From Bacteroidales bacterium (GTDB taxonomy: Bacteria; Bacteroidota; Bacteroidia; Bacteroidales; UBA932): 59,318 nucleotides of DNA. Positions 16,378 to 24,515 of this stretch are shown here, in pieces. A model generated the notes under the pieces. It had not been told where the DNA came from and made no database searches. It saw only the letters and a program-made list of their open reading frames with translations. Made by a program: the position numbers and the translations under genes. The stretch lies in contig JAGCXV010000022.1 in NCBI GenBank assembly GCA_017961175.1, positions 1 to 59,318 on the forward strand. Reading direction: 5' to 3'. Position 1 is the stretch's first letter; each line of letters begins with the position of its first letter.

Positions 16378-17652
16378 CTAGTAGAATACAAGGCGGCTCA
16401 TGCGGTCCCGGCGCAGAATCTGGCGTGAGACTTCAAGAATATCTTCGGAGGTAACGCTCTCTATTTCTGAGCGGATCTGCTCAATGGAGGTAATATCTCC
16501 GGTAAGGAGCAGACTCTTTCCTATGGTAAGGCTGCGGGCCTCAGCGTTGTCTCCGGAAATGGAAAGCTGGCCTATCATCTGCTTCTTGGCAGCCGCCAGC
16601 ACTCTTGGGGTAAGAGGCTCTTCCACAAATCTTTGGAGTTCCTTCCACATAAGTCTCATACACTTGTCCAGATACTTCTTGTCGCAGCCAAAGTATATGC
16701 AGAAAATACCGGTGTCCTTGTAGGAAACCACGCTTGCATCTATGTGATAGACAAGCGCATGCTTTTCCCTCAGCGATAAGCTCAGGCGGGAGTTGGATGC
16801 CGGGCCGCCAAGCATATTTGTTATCAGGGAAAGCGCCGCCCTCTTCCTCCTCTCGTAGTAGGAGAATGCCGTACATCCCACAATGCAGTGCGCTTGGCGG
16901 AGTTTGCGGTCCTCGCAGCGGTCGAACTTCTTGCCCTCTATGAACGTGGCCTTAAAATCCCCTTCTCCATCCAGTTTCTTTCCCGCAAACGGACGGCTTG
17001 TCTCCGGAAGCTTTCCGTAAGAAGTGCAAAGAGTTGCTCCCGGACTCCACTTTTCCAGCTCCTTCTGCAGAATAGCCATAATCTCTTTCTCCTCAAAGTT
17101 TCCCGCAACGGAAAGAGTCATGTTGGACGGGCGGAAAAACCTGTCGCGGCTTTTCTTGAGTATCGCCGGAGTTATCGGCTCAAGGGTTTTCTTGTCGCCG
17201 AGTATGGAATATCCCAGAGGGGTTCCTTCAAAAAGTTCTCCCTCAAAGTTATCGAAAAGCAGTTCAGACGGGGAATCCTGGTAGGTTATGATCTCGTCAT
17301 AGACCACTTCCTTCTCTTTCTTGAGTTCCTCCAGCGGGAAAGAGGAAGCGAACGCCACCTCGAAAACCAGGCCGGCCGCCTTCCTGATATCCTCCTTCAA
17401 AGTGGTGGAATACAGCACGATGCGCTCTTTGGTGGTAAAGGCGTTAAGGTCTCCTCCCACCTTCTCCAGATAACTGGATATGTTCACCGACGAGCGGTTG
17501 GGAGTTCCCTTGAAAAGCATGTGCTCCGTAAGATGGGCCAGGCCGTTGAACTTCGGGTCCTCGTCCCTGGTTCCCATCCCTATGCTGAGTATGCAGTATG
17601 CAACTGGAGAATTTGTCTTTGTGAAAGCAAACAGCAACGAATCTTTCTTCAT
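16378..17652 (-). CDS. M16 family zinc metallopeptidase
   Basis: Processing-peptidase-like protein of 424 residues. The inverted zinc motif HxxEH is intact in AHLTEHMLFKGT (His40, Glu43, His44), with a downstream glutamate region (KEKEVVYDEIITYQDSP). The rest matches the two-half layout of M16B enzymes, including LFEGTPLGYSILG. Bacterial homologues act on peptides in the cytoplasm or periplasm; no signal peptide is seen here, so a cytoplasmic site is likely. It is transcribed leftward with the O-methyltransferase and diverges from dnaX. Confidence 0.88.
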   Translation of the reverse strand: MKKDSLLFAFTKTNSPVAYCILSIGMGTRDEDPKFNGLAHLTEHMLFKGTPNRSSVNISSYLEKVGGDLNAFTTKERIVLYSTTLKEDIRKAAGLVFEVAFASSFPLEELKKEKEVVYDEIITYQDSPSELLFDNFEGELFEGTPLGYSILGDKKTLEPITPAILKKSRDRFFRPSNMTLSVAGNFEEKEIMAILQKELEKWSPGATLCTSYGKLPETSRPFAGKKLDGEGDFKATFIEGKKFDRCEDRKLRQAHCIVGCTAFSYYERRKRAALSLITNMLGGPASNSRLSLSLREKHALVYHIDASVVSYKDTGIFCIYFGCDKKYLDKCMRLMWKELQRFVEEPLTPRVLAAAKKQMIGQLSISGDNAEARSLTIGKSLLLTGDITSIEQIRSEIESVTSEDILEVSRQILRRDRMSRLVFY

Positions 17653-17689
17653 CTGAGGGGTATATGGTGATACTTCTTTTTAAGGATGG

Positions 17690-17697
17690 CAAAATTA
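17690..17697 (-). promoter_or_regulatory. -7 promoter element for M16 peptidase operon
   Basis: The minus strand reads TAATTTTG, 37 nt before the start codon at 17652. Confidence 0.55.
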
Positions 17698-17719
17698 GAA
17701 ATAATTCTCCGTTTTTTCC

Positions 17720-17727
17720 TAAATTTG
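17720..17727 (+). promoter_or_regulatory. -7 promoter element directly before dnaX
   Basis: TAAATTTG ends only 5 nt before the dnaX ATG at 17733, which implies a leaderless or nearly leaderless mRNA. Confidence 0.55.
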
Positions 17728-17732
17728 TGGCT

Positions 17733-19727
17733 ATGGAAAAATTCATCGTATCGGCACGGAAATACCGTCCCGCCACATTCGGGACTCTGATCGGTCAGGA
17801 CAGCATAGCCACAACTCTCAAGAACTCAATCAAGAGAGGCCAGCTGGCACACGCATATCTTTTCTGCGGACCTAGAGGTGTGGGCAAAACCACCACCGCC
17901 AGAATCTTCGCCAAGATCATCAACTGTATGAACCCGGGCGAGGATATGGAGCCTTGCGGGCAGTGCGAGAGCTGCAAATCATTTGAGGAAGGCCGCTCCT
18001 ACTGCATCCACGAGCTGGATGCCGCCTCCAACAACTCCGTGGACGACATCCGCGCCCTGACGGAGAAAGTGATGATTCCACCTCAGATCGGAAAGTACAG
18101 CGTATACATCATAGACGAGGTCCACATGCTCTCCACCAGCGCGTTCAACGCCTTCCTGAAGACTCTGGAAGAACCGCCTGCACACGCCATCTTCATTCTC
18201 GCCACAACGGAGAAGCACAAGATTATCCCGACCATCCTCAGCCGGTGCCAGGTATATGATTTCAACCGCATCTCCATTCCTGATATCGTCAAGAACCTCA
18301 AGATGATAGCCCAGAAGGAAGAGGTAACAATAGACGACGGTTCCCTGCACGTGATTGCAGAGAAGGCGGACGGTGCAATGAGAGACGCCCTTACCCTGTT
18401 CGACCAGGTAGTGGCCTATTGCGGAAGCACGGTGGATTACGCCTCCGTAATAAAGAACCTTAACGTACTCGACTACGAATATTATTTCAAGCTCATCGAT
18501 AATTCTCTGGAAGGAAGGTTCGCCGATTCCCTTGTGCTCTTTGACGAAGTGCTTTCAAAGGGATTCAACGCCCTGTACTTTGTGGGAGGCCTTGGCAACC
18601 ATCTGCGCAACCTTCTGATCTGCAAGGAGACCGCTTCCGCCAAACTGCTGGAAGTTTCTCCACAGCTCGAGGCAGAATACCAGCGTCAGAGCCAGAGATG
18701 CCCGCTGAAATTCCTGTTCAAGGCCTTGGCCGTAACAGAAAAATGCGAGAGCGACTATGCCCGCAGCAATAACCAGAGACTCCTCGTGGAGTTCATGCTC
18801 GTGAGGATGAGCCAGCTCCTTGAGCCGGCCGCCAGACCTGCAGCAGCACCTGCCCCGGCACCACAACCGGAAAAGGCTCCGGAACCAGCTCCTGCTCCAA
18901 AACCGGAACCTGTACAAGCACCCGCACCGGAGCCACAACCGGCACCAGAGCCTGTAAAACCAGCAGAACCAGAGAAACCGGTAGAGCCAGAGCCTGAAAA
19001 ACCTGCAGAGCCTGTCGCAGAGCAAAAACCTGATCCAGAACCAACTCCAGAGCCGGCATCACTGTTCAGTGAACCGGAAAAGCCAGCAGAGAAACCGGCT
19101 GAAGAACCTGTAGCACCGGCAGAACCGGTCGCAGAGCAGAAGCCAGCTGAACCAGAGAAGGTTGAAACTCCTGCAGAAACTGCTGCCGAGCCTACTCAAG
19201 AACCTGTCGCCGAGCCAAAACCTGAGCCGGAAAAACCTGCACCTGCATTTGCTCCGGGCCTGAGCATCAGCGGCCTGATGAACGAGAAAAAGGAAGAAGA
19301 GGTTACCGAAAAGAAACCGCTGGACTTTATGGGCCCGTCCACTGGAAAACCTGTATCCCAGGAAGGAGTAAACGCCGCCTGGAACAGGATGGTGGCAATG
19401 TACGAGCAGAAGAACCCTAAACTGGTCCGCTTCATAGCAATGCTCAAGGAGGCCCATCCGGCTTTTGACCAGGAAACCGGCACCATCTCCTTCTGCGTAA
19501 GCAACTCCAGCCAGAAAACCTGGATAGAGCAGCAGACAGGAAACCAGATGGCAGCATTTTTGAGAAAGGTCCTGGAGAACGAAAACGTGAAGCTTGCCGT
19601 CAAGATCAAGAGCAGGGAAGACATAGTAAAGAAGATGTACATGCCTCAGGACAAGGACAGATACCTCACGGAAACCAACCCGGAATTTGCCCAGCTGAAG
19701 AAAGATATGGGCGCAGAACTCAAGTGA
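17733..19727 (+). CDS. dnaX: DNA polymerase III subunit tau/gamma, with long Pro/Glu/Ala linker
   Basis: Clamp-loader ATPase of 664 residues. I start at ATG 17733 ([13 protein letters not shown]), the standard N-terminus; an upstream in-frame start would overlap the promoter. Walker A GPRGVGKT is at 46-53; the four zinc cysteines are at 65, 75, 78 and 81; Walker B and sensor motifs follow ([14 protein letters not shown]). After the clamp-loader core (about 1-365) comes a repetitive Pro/Glu/Ala/Lys linker (about 369-505), then a C-terminal tau-type domain of about 150 residues. lptB starts 1 nt after the stop. Confidence 0.96.
   Translation: MEKFIVSARKYRPATFGTLIGQDSIATTLKNSIKRGQLAHAYLFCGPRGVGKTTTARIFAKIINCMNPGEDMEPCGQCESCKSFEEGRSYCIHELDAASNNSVDDIRALTEKVMIPPQIGKYSVYIIDEVHMLSTSAFNAFLKTLEEPPAHAIFILATTEKHKIIPTILSRCQVYDFNRISIPDIVKNLKMIAQKEEVTIDDGSLHVIAEKADGAMRDALTLFDQVVAYCGSTVDYASVIKNLNVLDYEYYFKLIDNSLEGRFADSLVLFDEVLSKGFNALYFVGGLGNHLRNLLICKETASAKLLEVSPQLEAEYQRQSQRCPLKFLFKALAVTEKCESDYARSNNQRLLVEFMLVRMSQLLEPAARPAAAPAPAPQPEKAPEPAPAPKPEPVQAPAPEPQPAPEPVKPAEPEKPVEPEPEKPAEPVAEQKPDPEPTPEPASLFSEPEKPAEKPAEEPVAPAEPVAEQKPAEPEKVETPAETAAEPTQEPVAEPKPEPEKPAPAFAPGLSISGLMNEKKEEEVTEKKPLDFMGPSTGKPVSQEGVNAAWNRMVAMYEQKNPKLVRFIAMLKEAHPAFDQETGTISFCVSNSSQKTWIEQQTGNQMAAFLRKVLENENVKLAVKIKSREDIVKKMYMPQDKDRYLTETNPEFAQLKKDMGAELK
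18838..19245 (+). repeat. Degenerate PEP/PAEP-coding repeats in dnaX
   Basis: About 135 codons of low complexity, with short degenerate units such as [14 protein letters not shown] and VAEQKP. Two longer near-repeats (EPVAEQKP type) suggest growth by slippage or unequal crossing over. Confidence 0.85.
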
Positions 19728-19728
19728 T

Positions 19729-20481
19729 ATGAGATTACGTTGCGAAAACCTAGTAAAGAAATACGGTCCGAGAACCGTGGTGAACCATGTCTCCTATGAT
19801 GTGGAGCAGGGAGAAATCGTAGGTCTGCTGGGGCCTAACGGAGCCGGCAAGACAACAAGTTTCTACATGGTGACCGGCCTGGTAAAGCCAAACGGCGGAA
19901 AGATCTTCCTGGATGAAGAAGAGATTACAGACCTCCCTATGTATCGCAGAGCCCAGAAAGGCCTCGGATACCTGGCTCAGGAGGCATCCGTATTCCGCAA
20001 ACTGAGCGTGGAAGACAACATCAACGCCGTAATGGAGCTCAGCGATATACCTGCAGCAGAGAGGAAAGACCGCCTGGAAATGCTGATCGAGGAGTTTACT
20101 CTCCAGAAAGTGAGGAAAAGCTACGGAATCCAACTCTCCGGAGGTGAAAGAAGAAGATGCGAGATAGCCAGGGCACTGGCAATCAACCCTAAGTTCATCC
20201 TGCTGGACGAGCCGTTTGCCGGTGTGGACCCGATTGCAGTGGAAGACATCCAGCACATCATTGCCAAGCTAAAGAGGAAGAACATCGGAATCATAATCAC
20301 GGACCACAATGTCCACGAGACCCTCGCCATCACAGACAGGGCCTACCTGCTTTTCGAGGGCAGAATACTCTACAGCGGCACTCCGGAGGAACTTGCAGCC
20401 AATCCGGACGCCAGGAAGAAGTACCTCGGAAGCAACTTCGACCTCCGCAAGGCAAAGCTCAGCGTCAGGGAGGACGAATAG
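19729..20481 (+). CDS. lptB: LPS export ABC transporter ATPase LptB
   Basis: ATPase of the LptB2FG complex, which extracts LPS from the inner membrane and drives it to the outer membrane. Walker [10 protein letters not shown], the Q-loop region ([18 protein letters not shown]), the signature [15 protein letters not shown], Walker [13 protein letters not shown] and the switch [10 protein letters not shown] are all intact. The last three blocks are typical of LptB rather than of general ABC proteins. Length of 250 residues is normal. It starts 1 nt after dnaX and is followed by a strong terminator. Confidence 0.94.
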   Translation: MRLRCENLVKKYGPRTVVNHVSYDVEQGEIVGLLGPNGAGKTTSFYMVTGLVKPNGGKIFLDEEEITDLPMYRRAQKGLGYLAQEASVFRKLSVEDNINAVMELSDIPAAERKDRLEMLIEEFTLQKVRKSYGIQLSGGERRRCEIARALAINPKFILLDEPFAGVDPIAVEDIQHIIAKLKRKNIGIIITDHNVHETLAITDRAYLLFEGRILYSGTPEELAANPDARKKYLGSNFDLRKAKLSVREDE

Positions 20482-20542
20482 CCTGTTCCGCAGTGTGCCT
20501 TGCGCACCTAAACCATCGCTGAAATAGCGTTTTAAGCCTATA

Positions 20543-20572
20543 CCCCGTCTTATGAACAAAGACGGGGTTTTT
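20543..20572 (+). terminator. Intrinsic terminator after lptB
   Basis: Nine base pairs (CCCCGTCTT / AAGACGGGG) around a 7-nt loop, followed by TTTTTATT. Confidence 0.88.
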
Positions 20573-20587
20573 ATTGTTGATAACTTT

Positions 20588-20628
20588 TTGGGAGAAAAGT
20601 GGAAGAGAGTGGGAAAAAGTGGGAAAGA
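20588..20628 (+). promoter_or_regulatory. Probable MraZ operator: GTGGGA repeats with 10-bp period
   Basis: GTGGAA at 20599, GTGGGA at 20609 and GTGGGA at 20619 repeat at exactly 10 bp; a fourth, weaker copy (TTGGGA) lies at 20588. In other bacteria MraZ binds GTGGG-type direct repeats of this period upstream of its own operon. The array lies where the -33 region of the mraZ promoter would be, so binding should repress. Confidence 0.8.
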
Positions 20629-20633
20629 ATTCT

Positions 20634-20641
20634 TATTTTTG
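20634..20641 (+). promoter_or_regulatory. -7 promoter element of the dcw operon
   Basis: TATTTTTG matches TAnnTTTG, 6 nt after the last operator repeat and 35 nt before the mraZ ATG at 20677. Confidence 0.65.
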
Positions 20642-20676
20642 CAATCGGGTACAGAAGCCCCCAAAAAGACGAGAAA

Positions 20677-21132
20677 ATGGTAAAATTCATAGGAGAATAC
20701 GTTGCTAAGCTGGACGAAAAGGGCAGAGTGGTGGTTCCCGCAGCCTTCAAGAACATCGTCGGAAAGCACTCCGGTGGCGGAGAGGTTTCCTTCGTGATCA
20801 AGAAGGATCTGTTTGCCAACTGCCTGAATATGTTCACTTACGAGCAGTGGGACCAGGAGAGCGAGCAGGTGCGCAGCCGCCTGAACCTCTTCAGGAGGGA
20901 GGATGCCGCATGGTATAGAGAATATATGATGGACCGCGCCCTTGTGACTCTGGACCAGAAGGTTGGAAGGATTATAATTCCGAAGAACCTGCTGGCAAAG
21001 ATTGGCGTAGACAAGGAAATCGTGTTCTCCGGCAATGATTTCAAGATCGAGATTTGGGCTAAGGAGAACTTTGGTACGGGAAGAATGAGCGAGGATGACT
21101 TCACATCACTGACAGAGAAACTCCTGGGATAA
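20677..21132 (+). CDS. mraZ: Transcriptional regulator MraZ
   Basis: AbrB-fold DNA-binding protein that forms a ring and regulates the division and cell-wall operon. From ATG 20677 it is 151 residues (MVKFIGEYVAKLDEKGRVVV), the usual size; a longer in-frame start upstream would begin inside the operator and is rejected. The two swapped-hairpin repeats are visible as LDEKGRVVVPAAFKN and LDQKVGRIIIPKNLL. The gene is first in the operon and has its expected GTGGG repeat operator upstream. Confidence 0.96.
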   Translation: MVKFIGEYVAKLDEKGRVVVPAAFKNIVGKHSGGGEVSFVIKKDLFANCLNMFTYEQWDQESEQVRSRLNLFRREDAAWYREYMMDRALVTLDQKVGRIIIPKNLLAKIGVDKEIVFSGNDFKIEIWAKENFGTGRMSEDDFTSLTEKLLG

Positions 21133-21137
21133 AACTT

Positions 21138-22010
21138 ATGTACCACAAAAGCGTACTGCTGGACGAGAGTGTGGATGCCTTGGGCATAGAGGGAAAAAGG
21201 GATGGTGTCTTTGTGGACGCCACCTTCGGAGGCGGAGGACACAGCAGGGAAATTCTGGCAAGACTTGGGGAGAAGGGACGGCTGATAGTATTTGACCAGG
21301 ATGAGGATGCGCTGGCGAATGCGGCTGAAGACAAGAGGATTACAAAGATACGGAGCAACTTCCGGTTTCTGGAAAACTATATCAGATATCTTGGCGTGGG
21401 GGCGGTAGACGGGGTGATTGCAGACCTTGGGGTCTCTTCCCATCAGTTTGACACTGCGGAAAGAGGCTTCTCATACAGGTTTGATGCCCCGCTGGATATG
21501 AGGATGAACACTCTGGCGGAGCTGGACGCCTCCCAGGTGGTCAACAGTTATAGCCTGGAGGACCTGACGAAGATTTTCAGAGACTACGGAGAAGTGGACG
21601 GAGCGGGAAAAGTCGCCTCAGCGGTTGTTTCCGCGAGGACAGGCAGGAAGATTGAGACAACAGGAGACCTCAGGGAAGCCCTCTCGAGATTCTTCAACGC
21701 CCAATCGGAGAGGAAATTCCTCGGAAAAGTGTTCCAGGCCCTGAGAATCGAGGTAAACCGCGAAATGCGGGCCCTGGAAGACCTGCTGGAAGGCTGCCTG
21801 AACACTCTCGGGGACAAGGGAAGGCTGAGCGTAATTACCTACCACTCCCTGGAAGACAGGATAGTCAAGAACTTTCTCCGCGACCGGAAAGCGGACGGAA
21901 CCTTCGAGATCATCTCCCGAAAGCCCATCCTCCCTTCGGAAGAAGAGATCCAGGCAAACCCGAGAAGCCGCAGTGCAAAGCTCCGCATCGGACAAAGGAA
22001 AAGAGACTAA
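21138..22010 (+). CDS. rsmH: 16S rRNA (cytosine-1402-N4)-methyltransferase RsmH
   Basis: SAM-dependent enzyme that methylates N4 of C1402 in the 16S rRNA P site. Visible blocks: start MYHKSVLLDESVDAL, motif I VDATFGGGGHSREIL, VDGVIADLGVSSHQFD, GFSYRFDAPLDMRM and the closing GRLSVITYHSLEDRIVK followed by NPRSRSAKLRI. Length of 290 residues is slightly short of the usual 300-315. It lies 5 nt after mraZ and 1 nt before the ftsL-like gene. Confidence 0.96.
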   Translation: MYHKSVLLDESVDALGIEGKRDGVFVDATFGGGGHSREILARLGEKGRLIVFDQDEDALANAAEDKRITKIRSNFRFLENYIRYLGVGAVDGVIADLGVSSHQFDTAERGFSYRFDAPLDMRMNTLAELDASQVVNSYSLEDLTKIFRDYGEVDGAGKVASAVVSARTGRKIETTGDLREALSRFFNAQSERKFLGKVFQALRIEVNREMRALEDLLEGCLNTLGDKGRLSVITYHSLEDRIVKNFLRDRKADGTFEIISRKPILPSEEEIQANPRSRSAKLRIGQRKRD

Positions 22011-22011
22011 G

Positions 22012-22359
22012 ATGGCAAAGAGAAAATTTGACATAAGAAACGACCTTCTGGGCGGACAGTTCCTGACTCGCAGGCAGCTGGCCGGACAGTGGTTTTTCAT
22101 TCTCTACATCTTTGTCCTGATTTTCCTCTACATCACCCTGAACCTTGCCGTTATCAACACCCAGAAAGCCTCCAGCCGCAATTCCAGGGAGCTGAAAAAC
22201 CTCAAGGCAGACTATACCAGCAAGGAGGCCAAACTCCAGGCCCAGAGCAGCCGCAGCGAAATCACACTGCGACTGCAGCAGAGCGGATCCACTCTCAAGA
22301 GCTCTACCGAGCCGGCATTCAGGGTAAAGAAATATGACTCTGGCAGCGAAGGATTCTAA
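22012..22359 (+). CDS. ftsL: FtsL-like cell division membrane protein
   Basis: Bitopic protein of 115 residues in the position always taken by ftsL. A basic N-terminal cytoplasmic stretch of about 40 residues precedes one hydrophobic segment (QWFFILYIFVLIFLYITLNL), then a predicted coiled-coil region (ASSRNSRELKNLKADYTSKE). Sequence similarity of FtsL proteins is weak, so the name rests on size, topology and gene order. In the divisome FtsL forms a trimer with FtsQ and FtsB and activates FtsWI. I start at ATG 22012, next to the rsmH stop; an upstream overlapping start is unlikely. Confidence 0.78.
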   Translation: MAKRKFDIRNDLLGGQFLTRRQLAGQWFFILYIFVLIFLYITLNLAVINTQKASSRNSRELKNLKADYTSKEAKLQAQSSRSEITLRLQQSGSTLKSSTEPAFRVKKYDSGSEGF

Positions 22360-22373
22360 AAGGAAGTGGCGGT

Positions 22374-24500
22374 ATGGAAACAATCGAGAAATACAAACTG
22401 ATCTTCAAGCGCTCCTCCAGAGTCTACCAGATTCTTATTCTGATAGCCCTGATAGTGATCGGAAGGATCGTCGTTGTCCAGTATTTCAAGAAAGACATCA
22501 AGTCCGGAGACAAAATCGCCTACAGGGTCAAGCAGACTGAACCTATCCGTGGAGACATCCTGGCCAAGGACGGAAGGCTTCTGGCCAGCAGCATCCCTTA
22601 CTACAAGATTTACATGGACTGCACCGTCAGCGAGAAGGATACTTTCACAAAGTATATCGACGGCCTGAGCAAAGCCCTCGCAGACTTCTTCAAGGACAAG
22701 ACCGCAGCCCAGTACAAGAAACTCATCGTCGATGGAAGGGAGAACGGGAAGAGGTACCTCAAGATCAACAAAAGGCTTCTGGACTACTCTGAACTGGCCC
22801 AGTTAAAGCAGTTCCCGCTTTTTGAAAAGGGCGGAAACAACGGAGGTATCATCGTTGAGGAAGAATATAGAAGGAAGAATCCTTACGGCAGGACGGCCTA
22901 CAGGACAATCGGCTTCATCAACTCTCTCGGCGTAGGTACGGGAATCGAGGGAAGCTGGGACTATTACCTTAAGGGAAGGCCGGGAAAGCAGACCTACCAG
23001 AGGCTGACAGGCGGAGAGTGGGTACCGATCAATTCCGAGCAGAATGTGGCTCCGGAAGACGGCTACAGCATCCGCACAACCCTGGACATTGACCTCCAGG
23101 AGGCCGTTGAGGAGGCTCTGAAGGAGCAGCTCGGCAAGGGCTATAACGTTGAGGGTGCAACCGCCGTGGTTATGGAAAGGCGTACGGGAGCAATCCGCGC
23201 AATCGCCAACCTCAAGAACGACGGCAAGGGCGGATTTGACGAATCCCTCAACTACGCCGTCGGCCAGGCAACAGAGCCGGGCAGCGTACTCAAGCTCGTG
23301 ACTCTGGTGGCGGTGCTGGAAGACGGTAAAGAAACCTTGGAATCCGTAGTGGACGGAGGCGGCGGAACCTGGACCTATATGGGCCAGAAGGTTACAGACA
23401 GCCATGCTGTGGGAGTTCAGACAGTAAAGGGAGCGTTCGCCCACTCCTCCAACGTCTGCTTTGCAAAGCTAGCAACCCGCAACTACGAAAAGAACCCTAA
23501 AGAGTTCGTTAACCGTATCCAGAACATGAAACTGGGAGAAAAGTTCCGCCTGGACATCCAGGGAGAGGGCAACGCCGTCATCCACTCTCCGGACTGGGAA
23601 GGCTGGACTCCGGGACTTCTGGCCTCAATGGGATTCGGATACGGACTGCTTATCACCCCTCTCCACACCCTCACCTTCTACAACGCCATCGCCAACGACG
23701 GCAGGATGATGAAGCCTTACTTCATAGAAGGATATGAGAAAGACGGCAAGGTAATCAAGACCTTCAAGCCGCAGGAAATAAGCGGATCCATCTGCAGCAA
23801 GAAGACCGCCGAGCAGGCAAGGGAAGCCCTCAGGGCAGTTGTCACGGACGGTACCGGAAAGATGATGCGCAACGAGCCTTTCCACATCAGCGGAAAGACC
23901 GGAACCGCCAGGATCGCATTCGACGGCGGCGGATATGAAAGAGGCGGAATGAGAAGGTACCAGGCAACATTCTGCGGATTCTTCCCGAGCGAAAATCCTG
24001 AGTATTCTGTGATTGTGGTGCTGTACTCAGGCAAGACGGCCGGCAACTTCTACGGGGCGACACTGGCAGGACCTCCTTTCCTCAGTATCGCGAGGTTCAT
24101 CTACGCCAACACCCCGCACTGGAACGAAAAGCTGGACGGAAGCCAGAAGAGCAACCGCCGCTCCAACCCGGATATGGCAGCCGGAATGGGAGAAGCCAGC
24201 AAGACGGTGCTGAAGAATGTCCCTGTCACAAACAGCAGGGAAATCGCCTCAGCGATCGGCGGCAACAGATGGGTAGCCTTCTCCTCAGACACCAATGCGG
24301 TAACTGCGGAGAGCATTGCAATTGAAAGGGATTCGCTGGCAAGCGTAAAGGGAATGGGACTCAAGGACGCTCTCTACATCCTCGAGAACCAGGGATTCAA
24401 GGTAGAATTCACCGGGCACGGAAGAGTAAAGGAACAGTCTCCGGCTCCGGGCACCGCAGTAGAGAAAGGACAAGTGGTGCACCTGACATTGGGAAACTAG
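22374..24500 (+). CDS. ftsI: Septal peptidoglycan transpeptidase (PBP3/FtsI) with C-terminal PASTA domain
   Basis: Class B penicillin-binding protein of 708 residues. One N-terminal membrane helix (YQILILIALIVIGRIVVVQYF) is followed by the dimerisation domain (RGDILAKDGRLLAS) and the transpeptidase domain with the three active-site motifs: SVLK (Ser304-Lys307), SSN in FAHSSNVCF, and KTG in SGKTGTAR near 508. The last 60 residues (VKGMGLKDALYILENQGFKV to HLTLGN) form a PASTA domain, as in other Bacteroidota FtsI. It works with FtsW to build the septum. Located 14 nt after the ftsL-like gene. Confidence 0.95.
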   Translation: METIEKYKLIFKRSSRVYQILILIALIVIGRIVVVQYFKKDIKSGDKIAYRVKQTEPIRGDILAKDGRLLASSIPYYKIYMDCTVSEKDTFTKYIDGLSKALADFFKDKTAAQYKKLIVDGRENGKRYLKINKRLLDYSELAQLKQFPLFEKGGNNGGIIVEEEYRRKNPYGRTAYRTIGFINSLGVGTGIEGSWDYYLKGRPGKQTYQRLTGGEWVPINSEQNVAPEDGYSIRTTLDIDLQEAVEEALKEQLGKGYNVEGATAVVMERRTGAIRAIANLKNDGKGGFDESLNYAVGQATEPGSVLKLVTLVAVLEDGKETLESVVDGGGGTWTYMGQKVTDSHAVGVQTVKGAFAHSSNVCFAKLATRNYEKNPKEFVNRIQNMKLGEKFRLDIQGEGNAVIHSPDWEGWTPGLLASMGFGYGLLITPLHTLTFYNAIANDGRMMKPYFIEGYEKDGKVIKTFKPQEISGSICSKKTAEQAREALRAVVTDGTGKMMRNEPFHISGKTGTARIAFDGGGYERGGMRRYQATFCGFFPSENPEYSVIVVLYSGKTAGNFYGATLAGPPFLSIARFIYANTPHWNEKLDGSQKSNRRSNPDMAAGMGEASKTVLKNVPVTNSREIASAIGGNRWVAFSSDTNAVTAESIAIERDSLASVKGMGLKDALYILENQGFKVEFTGHGRVKEQSPAPGTAVEKGQVVHLTLGN

Positions 24501-24515
24501 AAACAACGCGATAAG

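Noticed and set aside
18838-19245. Repeats as a CRISPR array or tandem satellite
   Set aside because: The units are degenerate, codon-based and in frame within dnaX; no constant repeat-spacer spacing.
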